Part shown: piece by piece, positions 20,323 through 26,057 of the stretch
How positions within the stretch are numbered: position 1 is the first letter of the stretch
How the letters are laid out: every line of letters begins with the position of its first letter
Position numbers and translations under genes: made by a program
The notes under the pieces: generated by a model
Told to the model about the DNA's origin: nothing
What the model saw: only the letters and a program-made list of their open reading frames with translations
The model's database searches: none
Assembly: GCA_018240325.1 (NCBI GenBank)
Contig: JAFEFZ010000252.1
Coordinates: 1-58,166, forward strand
Reading direction: 5' to 3'
DNA length: 58,166 bases
Origin: Pseudomonadota bacterium
GTDB lineage: Bacteria > Pseudomonadota > Gammaproteobacteria > Burkholderiales > Burkholderiaceae_C

Positions 20323-21099
20323 TCATGCCGGCAGCGGGTACACGACCGTGCCGTCCGGCCGCACGACGGCGCCCGGCGTCAGCCGCGCGGGCTCGACATG
20401 GCCCGGCGCCATGATGTGGAACACGGCTTCGCCGCGCGCGATCAGGTGGTCGGCCACGATGCGCCGGTGGCAGCGCCACCACACGGCTTCGGCGCACATC
20501 AGCACGCAGCGCCGGCTGCGCCCCTGCCCGACCAGCGCGTCGAGCGCCGCGCCGAATTGCGGCGACAGCGCGTAGTCGGCGTAGTTGTGGAAGCTGTCGT
20601 TCGTCCAATAGCCGTTGAGCGTGCGCGCCACGGTCTTCGACCTGGCACGCAGGCCGCCCAGCGCGCCGATGTGCTCGTAGCCGATCTGGCGCGCCGCCAG
20701 CGCCGCCGCGAGCGTGTCGGCGTTGAACTGCGGGTTCGTGCGCGACCGGGGGATCGTGCGGATGTCGGCCAGCAGCGTCACCTGCTCGGCTTCGAGCAGC
20801 GCGACGAACGCGTCCAGGCTGCGCGTGGAATGCCCGACCGTGAAGAAGGGCAGCCTCGAGGGCGGCTGTGCAGGCTGCGCCCTGCGGTGTTCGCCCTTGG
20901 GGCGGCCCGGCGGGATGACTGTGGAACCTCCGGGCTGCGCCCTGCGGTGTTCGCCCTTGGGGCGGCCCGGCGGGATGACTGTGGAACCTTCGGGCTGCGC
21001 CCTGCGGTGTTCGCCCTTGGGGCGGCCCGGCGGGCTGACCTTGGAACCTCCGGGCTGCGCCCTGCGGTGTTCGCCCTTGGGGCGGCCCGGCGGGCTCAC
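20323..21099 (-). CDS. DUF488 family protein with repeat-encoded N-terminus
   Basis: Protein of 258 aa. The DUF488 domain begins at about residue 78 (LPFFTVGHSTRSLDAF) and contains LLADIRTIPRS, the family-typical Cys region VLMCAEAVWWRCHRRIVAD, and a short C-terminal tail; the biochemical function of the family is unknown. Residues 1-76 are nearly four tandem copies of a 20-residue unit (PPGRPKGEHRRAQPGGST), produced by a 60-bp DNA tandem repeat. The only usual start codon found in frame before the domain is GTG at 21099, whose GTGA overlaps the stop of the DUF2945 gene, so the repeats are probably translated. The ancestral start may have been lost. Confidence 0.75.
   Translation of the reverse strand: MSPPGRPKGEHRRAQPGGSKVSPPGRPKGEHRRAQPEGSTVIPPGRPKGEHRRAQPGGSTVIPPGRPKGEHRRAQPAQPPSRLPFFTVGHSTRSLDAFVALLEAEQVTLLADIRTIPRSRTNPQFNADTLAAALAARQIGYEHIGALGGLRARSKTVARTLNGYWTNDSFHNYADYALSPQFGAALDALVGQGRSRRCVLMCAEAVWWRCHRRIVADHLIARGEAVFHIMAPGHVEPARLTPGAVVRPDGTVVYPLPA
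20873..21099 (-). repeat. 60-bp tandem repeat, about 3.8 copies
   Basis: Near-identical 60-bp units; the first two complete plus-strand units starting at 20881 and 20941 differ at a single base. Each unit on the minus strand contains CCGCCGGGCCGCCCCAAGG, the core of the dispersed repeat, and GGGCGCAGCCCGG, also found in the copy at 37690-37780. Because the period is 60 bp, copy-number change would keep the DUF488 reading frame. Confidence 0.92.
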
Positions 21100-21326
21100 G
21101 CCCCGCCTCGGCGACCCAGCCGGTGCAGCACGCGGCCGCGGTGCGCGGCGACGTGGTCGGTCCTGTCGCTCTTGATTTCATACTGGGGGTCTTCGGGCGA
21201 CGCGCGGTGCAGGTGCCCCTTGTAGTCGAAATCGGCGGTGTGGATCGCGATGATCGTGCCCGACACCCAGCCTGCTTCGGAGTTCCAGCTGACGTGGTCG
21301 CCAATCGAGAAGGCTTCTTCGGGCAT
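21096..21326 (-). CDS. DUF2945 (TUDOR-like) small protein
   Basis: Small protein (76 aa) matching the DUF2945/'hypervirulence-associated TUDOR' family: FSIGDHVSWNSEAGWVSGTI, HTADFDYKGHLHRAS, then DDPQYEIKSDRTDHVAAH-like sequence. The role of this family in bacteria is unclear. The ATG at 21326 has a good ribosome site (AGGAG at 21336-21340). The stop overlaps the GTG start of the DUF488 gene by 4 bp. A dispersed repeat copy sits just upstream. Confidence 0.88.
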   Translation of the reverse strand: MPEEAFSIGDHVSWNSEAGWVSGTIIAIHTADFDYKGHLHRASPEDPQYEIKSDRTDHVAAHRGRVLHRLGRRGGA

Positions 21327-21344
21327 CCACGGCACTCCTGCGGG

Positions 21345-21430
21345 TCTCGAGGAAACGCCGGGCCGTCCCAGGCCTCCTCGACCCCAGCGGGGGGCGGGCT
21401 GGGCGAGGCCCGGCACTGGGGCGCTCTCGA
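21345..21430 (-). repeat. Dispersed GC-rich repeat, copy upstream of the DUF2945 gene
   Basis: Shares the layout of the copy at 37690-37780: CTCGAGGAAACGCCGGGCCG, a TCCTCG segment, a G-run, GGGCTGGGCGAGGCCCGGC and a terminal GGGGCGCTCTCGA. This copy is diverged. It ends only about 19 bp upstream of the DUF2945 ATG and so lies in its leader or promoter. Confidence 0.75.
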
Positions 21431-21540
21431 CGCACGCAACGGCGGCGCGATCCGGCGATTGTCGGCGCTGCCGTCCTTCGCCTTCGCGCATCGTGGGCTT
21501 CCGGCCAGCGCCCGGGGCGCCGGCCGGCTGCGGGCCGCGC

Positions 21541-22467
21541 TCAGCCGCGCTGCGGCGGCGGGCCGAATCGCTGCTGCGGCCGCGGCGCGCGCGCATACAG
21601 CGGCTGCACCTTCGGCAGGTTGGCCTCGATGTCCTGGATGCGCGTGGCCCCCTTCGGGTGGGTGGACAGGAATTCCGGCGGGCCGCCCCGGCTCACCGCC
21701 GCCATCTTCTGCCACAGCGTGATGCCGGCCGCCGGGTTGTAGCCGGCGCGTGCGGCCAGCTCCATGCCCACCAGGTCGGCTTCGGATTCGTCGTCGCGGC
21801 TGAAGGTCAGCGTCAGCAGCTGCTCGCCCATGCCCGCGACCAGCCGGCCGGTGCTGCCCAGCCCGAGCAGCGACGATCCCAGCTCGACCGCACCGCGCGT
21901 CGCAAGGCTCTTGCCCATGCGCTCGCGCGCATGCTCCCGCAACGCGTGCGCCATCTCGTGGCCCATGATCATCGCCACCTCGTCGTCGTTGAGCTGCAGG
22001 CGCTGCAAGATGCCGGAGAAGAAGGCGATCTTGCCGCCGGGCATGCAGAAGGCGTTGATCTGCGGGCTGCGGATGAGCGCGACTTCCCAGCGCCATTTCG
22101 CCGCGCGCGGGTTCCACGGCGGCGCGAACGGGATCAGCCGCCGGGCGATGTAGCGCAGCCGCTGCAGTTGCGGGTCGCTGTCGGGCGCCAGCGCATGCTG
22201 GGCCGCCGCCTCACGCTGCATCTGCACGAACTGCTGCGCCGCAGCCTGCTCGACCCTGTCTGCCGGCACCAGCTTGGCGAAGCGTGAGCGCTTGCCTACA
22301 TCCACGCCTTCGTCGGGTGCGGCTGGCGCCGGCGGCGCTGCGCGCAGGGCGCTGGCGGCGCCCAGGCCGAGCAGCCCCAGGCTCAGCCGGCGGCGGCGGT
22401 GCAGCCTGCAGCCGCAGCCGCCGGGGTGACGGGGCTCGATGGCGTCGGTGGCGGAGCGGGCTGTCAT
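21541..22467 (-). CDS. M48 family metallopeptidase, periplasmic
   Basis: Zn-dependent endopeptidase (308 aa) related to BepA/LoiP/Oma1-type quality-control proteases. An N-terminal Arg-rich stretch and hydrophobic signal (LSLGLLGLGAASALRA) predict export. The catalytic HEMAH motif (HExxH) lies at about residue 169, and the third zinc ligand is likely the glutamate of SRDDESEADLVGM about 55 residues later. The conserved STHPKGATRIQ near the C-terminus supports the family. Only the M48 domain is present; no TPR domain follows, unlike BepA. Confidence 0.92.
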   Translation of the reverse strand: MTARSATDAIEPRHPGGCGCRLHRRRRLSLGLLGLGAASALRAAPPAPAAPDEGVDVGKRSRFAKLVPADRVEQAAAQQFVQMQREAAAQHALAPDSDPQLQRLRYIARRLIPFAPPWNPRAAKWRWEVALIRSPQINAFCMPGGKIAFFSGILQRLQLNDDEVAMIMGHEMAHALREHARERMGKSLATRGAVELGSSLLGLGSTGRLVAGMGEQLLTLTFSRDDESEADLVGMELAARAGYNPAAGITLWQKMAAVSRGGPPEFLSTHPKGATRIQDIEANLPKVQPLYARAPRPQQRFGPPPQRG

Positions 22468-22548
22468 GCCGTCAGGGATGCGCGCATCGTCTGCAGGTTC
22501 CCGGCGCGCGCGCCCGGGCAGTGCGGCGCGGCCGCCGCTGCGCGGCGG

Positions 22549-23163
22549 TCAGGCCGCACCGCCGTCGCCGCGCTGCGGCTTGAACCTGCGCAGCAGGTTC
22601 ACGAGCAGCGCCGGCACGAGCGCGAACATGTTGTAGGCCGGCACCACGAACGCCAAGCCGAAGGCCGCGGCCGCGCACGCCAGCGTCGCGAAGGCGGGCG
22701 CGCCGCGATCGGGAGGCGATGCCGCCAGGCCCGGTCGCCGCCGCAGATACAGATGCCGCCAGGTCTGGGTGGCCGCCAGCAGCAGCAGGTGGCCCGAGTA
22801 CAAGGCGGCGGCGCTCACCTGGTCGCCGTGTTCGCCCATCAACGCGGTGGAAAAGGGCAGCAGGCTGACGAGCGCCAGGCGCACCAGGCCCAGACGCAGC
22901 ACGAACGCGTCCACCACCGTGACGGCCGCCAGCGCACGCGCATCGCCCAGCCAGAAGATCGCCAGCACCCAGAACGACAGCAGCCAGGTCAGCAGCTTGG
23001 GCCACAGGTCGAGCAGCGCGCCCCACAACTGGGCGTCGGCAGCGTGCTCGCCCAGCGGCGGCAGCTTCAGGTCGAGCACCAGCAAGGTCATGGCGATCGC
23101 GTACACGCCGTCCTGCAGCGCCGCCAGGCGGTGCTTGTCGATCGCTGCGGTGGGTGGGCTCAT
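22549..23163 (-). CDS. TMEM175-family (DUF1211) membrane protein, putative cation channel
   Basis: Membrane protein (204 aa) resembling bacterial TMEM175 potassium channels. The signature region reads RLAALQDGVYAIAMTLLVLD, where the usual FSDG is replaced by LQDG, so the pore-helix Ser is absent. Six hydrophobic segments are visible. The open frame extends to 23427, but the ATG at 23163 places the signature in the usual N-terminal position. Function is inferred from the family only. Confidence 0.8.
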   Translation of the reverse strand: MSPPTAAIDKHRLAALQDGVYAIAMTLLVLDLKLPPLGEHAADAQLWGALLDLWPKLLTWLLSFWVLAIFWLGDARALAAVTVVDAFVLRLGLVRLALVSLLPFSTALMGEHGDQVSAAALYSGHLLLLAATQTWRHLYLRRRPGLAASPPDRGAPAFATLACAAAAFGLAFVVPAYNMFALVPALLVNLLRRFKPQRGDGGAA

Positions 23164-23342
23164 GCGCGCGAAGCTGCGGCCCGGCGGCGCGTGCCGGCAG
23201 ATGCGGCGCAGCCGGGATCCGGCCGATTGTGGCGCCCGCCGAGCGGCCGCGCCTGCACCATCGCGCGGCGCGGACCGCGCGCGGATCGGTGCTGGTTGCC
23301 GCTTCGGCCAGCCCGGCCCCAGCCCGCCGAGCCAACGGCAGC

Positions 23343-23371
23343 CTGACGAATTCAGGGTAAACCCGTATAAT
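23343..23371 (+). promoter_or_regulatory. Sigma-70-like promoter of the small unknown gene at 23416
   Basis: CTGACG at 23343-23348 and a perfect TATAAT at 23366-23371 with a 17-bp spacer. Predicted transcription start near 23378 gives a leader of about 38 nt. It is the best-matching vegetative promoter found in the window. Confidence 0.65.
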
Positions 23372-23415
23372 TGCTGCACCGCAGCATCATGGCTGCTTGA
23401 TTTCTGGATGACGCA

Positions 23416-23742
23416 ATGACACAACAACAGACCCCGTACAGCCCGACGGGCTGGAGCATCACCCTGGCGGCCGACGCGGCCGAGCAGGCGGCGCGTGCGC
23501 GCTCACGCCTGGTCGGCACGAGCGCGCGGCCGGCGGCTGCATCCGACCGTGCAGGCGTGCTGGCGGCCGATGCCGCGGTCCGCGCGGCAGCCGCCCGGAC
23601 GCGCTGGGTGGCGGCGGCGAAGCCCGCGGCACCCGGCGCGCACAAGCGCGTGCTGGCACGGGCCGCCGGCCTGTATCGCCGCGCGATGCGCACCCTGTTC
23701 GAGGGGCAGCCGCGCAGGCCGCTGGGCGCGCTCGGCGCCTGA
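23416..23742 (+). CDS. Hypothetical small Ala/Arg-rich protein
   Basis: Unrecognised 108-aa protein. It begins MTQQQTPYSPTGWSITLAAD, then is rich in Ala and Arg with likely long helices (AARTRWVAAAKPAAPGAHK; LARAAGLYRRAMRTLFEG). No signal peptide, membrane segment or known motif is seen, and the charge is strongly positive. Support for a real gene is a consensus-like promoter 45 bp upstream and an ATG in suitable position; high GC makes a spurious frame possible. It is flanked by divergent and convergent genes and so stands alone. Confidence 0.55.
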   Translation: MTQQQTPYSPTGWSITLAADAAEQAARARSRLVGTSARPAAASDRAGVLAADAAVRAAAARTRWVAAAKPAAPGAHKRVLARAAGLYRRAMRTLFEGQPRRPLGALGA

Positions 23743-23820
23743 ACACCGCGGCCCGGCAGCAGCACCGCAGCCGGGCCGCCGCACTGAAGCCGGCCGGCAT
23801 CGCGCCGGGTTCTCGGCCTC

Positions 23821-25383
23821 TCAGTCGTCGGCGGCACCCGCCGTGGCCGGGTCCACTTCGAGTGCCTGCACGCTCGCGCGCAGCCACCACAGCATCGCCA
23901 GCGCCGGCAGCGCGGCCGCGGTGCTGACGATGAAGAACGCGGGCCAGCCGATCGACTCGGCCAGCACCCCGGCCAGCGGCCCCACCCAGACCCGCCCGAC
24001 CGACGCGAAGGCGCTGAGCAGCGCGTACTGCGTGGCGGTGAAGCGCTGGTTGCACAGGCTCATCAGGAAGGCGACGAAGGCCGCCGTGCCCATGCCGCCC
24101 GACAGGTTCTCGAAGGCGATGACCATCAGCAGCCCGCCGTCCACCGGCGTCGGTGCGCGCAGCTGCACGAAGCCCCAGTCGAAGGCCGGCAGCACCAGCC
24201 CCGGCATCAGCCCCTTGCCCGAGACCGCCAGCCACCAGAAGCCCAGGTTGCTGGCCATCTGCAGCACGCCGAACAGCAGCAGCGCGCGCCACAGCCCGAG
24301 CCTGAGCATCAGCACGCCGCCCAGCAGCGCGCCGCCGATCGTCAGCCACAGGCCGATCACCTTGTTGACCACGCCGACCTCGGCCGCGCTGTAGGCCATG
24401 CTCTGCAGCAGGAAGGGCGTCATCAGCGAGCCGGCAAAGGCGTCGCCGAGCTTGTAGAGCACGATGAAGGCCAGGAAGGCCGCGGCGCCGCGCTGGCTGA
24501 AGTAGCTGCGCAGGCCGCCCAGCAGCGTCTCGAAGCGCGCGCGCCGCGCCGCCCAGGCCGCCAGCGGCAGCGTGAAGCCGATGCCCAGCAGCAGCGCCAG
24601 CAGGTTCTCCCAGCGCGTCTTCAGCGTGTCGGCCACTGTCGAGCCTGCGAGCAGCGGGCCGAGCAGCGCATGCGCGATCGGCGGCGCGAAGCGGTCGGCG
24701 AACAGGTAGCCCACCGCCACCGCCGCGAGCACGGCGACGAAGCCGATCACGTCATGCCGCGCCGCGGTCGGCTTGACATCGGGCATCGGCACCTTGGGCA
24801 GCAGCAGCGCCGACAGCACCGCGGCGCCGAACATCAGCGCCGCCATGAAGCGGTAGACCTGCGGCCAGCCCCAGCCGCCGCCCTGCGCCGGGTCGGCCCA
24901 GATCAGCGCGATGCCGCCGGACAGGATCATCGCCAGCCGGTAGCCCATCACGTTCAGCGACGAGCCCAGGCCGCGCTCGCGCGCCGGCAGCAGGTCGGTG
25001 CGATAGGCGTCGATGACCACGTCCTGCGACGCCGAGACGAAGGCCACCGCCACCGCCAGCAGCGCGAAGGCGCGCGTGGCGCCGCTGGGCGAGGTGGACG
25101 CCAGCAGCAGCAGCGCGCCGCCCAATGCGCACTGCGTCAGCACCAGCCAGCCGCGCCGCCGGCCGAGCCAGGGCAGGTCGAAGCGGTCCATCAGCGGCGC
25201 CCACAGAAACTTGAAGGTGTAGGGCAGGCCGACCAGGCTCAGGAAGCCGATGGTCGCGACGTCCAGCCCTTCCATGCTGAGCCAGGCCTGCATCGCCTGG
25301 CCGGTCAGCGCCAACGGCAGGCCTGATGCGAAGCCGAGCAGCACCACCACAGCCAGGCGGTGCCAGGCGGCCAGCCGATGCAC
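23821..25383 (-). CDS. ampG: AmpG-family MFS permease
   Basis: Twelve-or-more-helix inner-membrane transporter (about 520 aa) of the AmpG group, which imports anhydro-muropeptides for wall recycling. Signatures are DRFDLPWLGRRRGWLVLTQ after TM2-3 and FVSASQDVVIDAYRTDLLP. The first helix begins WHRLAVVVLLGFASGLPL. The start is uncertain: GTG at 25383 follows the hepT stop by 4 bp, while an in-frame GTG at 25401 would overlap it. Because it directly follows the defence cassette on the same strand, it may be read through from it, though functionally unrelated. Confidence 0.9.
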   Translation of the reverse strand: MHRLAAWHRLAVVVLLGFASGLPLALTGQAMQAWLSMEGLDVATIGFLSLVGLPYTFKFLWAPLMDRFDLPWLGRRRGWLVLTQCALGGALLLLASTSPSGATRAFALLAVAVAFVSASQDVVIDAYRTDLLPARERGLGSSLNVMGYRLAMILSGGIALIWADPAQGGGWGWPQVYRFMAALMFGAAVLSALLLPKVPMPDVKPTAARHDVIGFVAVLAAVAVGYLFADRFAPPIAHALLGPLLAGSTVADTLKTRWENLLALLLGIGFTLPLAAWAARRARFETLLGGLRSYFSQRGAAAFLAFIVLYKLGDAFAGSLMTPFLLQSMAYSAAEVGVVNKVIGLWLTIGGALLGGVLMLRLGLWRALLLFGVLQMASNLGFWWLAVSGKGLMPGLVLPAFDWGFVQLRAPTPVDGGLLMVIAFENLSGGMGTAAFVAFLMSLCNQRFTATQYALLSAFASVGRVWVGPLAGVLAESIGWPAFFIVSTAAALPALAMLWWLRASVQALEVDPATAGAADD

Positions 25384-25387
25384 GGCG

Positions 25388-25738
25388 CTAGTCCCGATCA
25401 CGAGCGGCGAGGGCCGCGGCCAGGGCAGTCTCCACCGTAGGAAGATCGTCGGCCATGGTGCGGTACAGCGTCTCCTGGTCGATGCGCTCGTAGCCATGTG
25501 CAAGGATGTTGCGCAGGCCGATGATCCGGCGCCACGGCACGGTGCCGATCGAGGCGCGTTCGGCCTCTGCAATGCGCTGCGCAGCTTCGCCCAGATTGAT
25601 GAACAGCTTTTCGGTCGCCAGGTTCAGGATACGGTCGGCGACGAAGGCTTCGAGCGAGCGGCTCGCGGCGATTGCACGCAGCTCGCGCACGAAGCCCAGC
25701 ATGTCCGTCAGGTGAGCGGGTGTGCGGTCGAGACTCAT
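25388..25738 (-). CDS. hepT: HepT-like RNase toxin of a HepT/MntA toxin-antitoxin system
   Basis: HEPN-domain protein (116 aa). The RX4HXY ribonuclease motif is visible as RNILAHGYERID at about residues 79-90, in an all-helical HEPN context (LATEKLFINLGEAAQRIAEA). Family members cleave RNA and are silenced by oligo-AMPylation of the motif tyrosine by MntA. The ATG at 25738 overlaps the mntA stop as ATGA, giving strong translational coupling. It lies just upstream of the ampG-like gene. Confidence 0.9.
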   Translation of the reverse strand: MSLDRTPAHLTDMLGFVRELRAIAASRSLEAFVADRILNLATEKLFINLGEAAQRIAEAERASIGTVPWRRIIGLRNILAHGYERIDQETLYRTMADDLPTVETALAAALAARDRD

Positions 25739-26049
25739 GCGGCCGCAGTTCGCGGGTACAGCGGCCGCAGTTGCGGCACGATCGCCCGCCGCCGATAGGG
25801 GTTGTCGAGGATGCCGGCGAAGGCCAAATCCACCGGCCGTCCGCCGAAGAGCTGCGACAAGGCATCGCGCAGATCGACCAGCTCGAAGGCGCTGGGCGCC
25901 TGCCCCGGGGTGAACTCCACCAACAGGTCCACGTCGCTGTCGGCGGTCTCGAGGCCGACGGCGGCCGATCCGAACATCTGCAGCGCGCGGATGCGATAAC
26001 GCCCGCACACCGCGGCCAATGCGTGTTGCTGTTCGGGCGACAGATTCAT
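25735..26049 (-). CDS. mntA: MntA-like nucleotidyltransferase antitoxin
   Basis: Minimal nucleotidyltransferase (104 aa). The GSX10DXD motif is exact: GSAAVGLETADSDVD at about residues 26-40, followed by LLVEFTPG. Known MntA proteins neutralise HepT by adding AMP units to its active-site tyrosine. Its start lies 8 bp after the stop of the MmeI-like gene, and its stop overlaps hepT by 4 bp, so all three genes probably share a transcript. Confidence 0.9.
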   Translation of the reverse strand: MNLSPEQQHALAAVCGRYRIRALQMFGSAAVGLETADSDVDLLVEFTPGQAPSAFELVDLRDALSQLFGGRPVDLAFAGILDNPYRRRAIVPQLRPLYPRTAAA

Positions 26050-26057
26050 GCGCCGAA

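Noticed and set aside
20873-21112. Possible CRISPR array at the 60-bp periodic region
   Set aside because: Units are contiguous with no unique spacers and encode a continuous reading frame; no cas genes are nearby.
20246-22117. Long minus-strand frame through the Ogt upstream gap, DUF488 and M48 genes
   Set aside because: It is out of frame with recognised genes and shows no domain; its repeated Pro/Gly peptides are the tandem repeat read in another frame.
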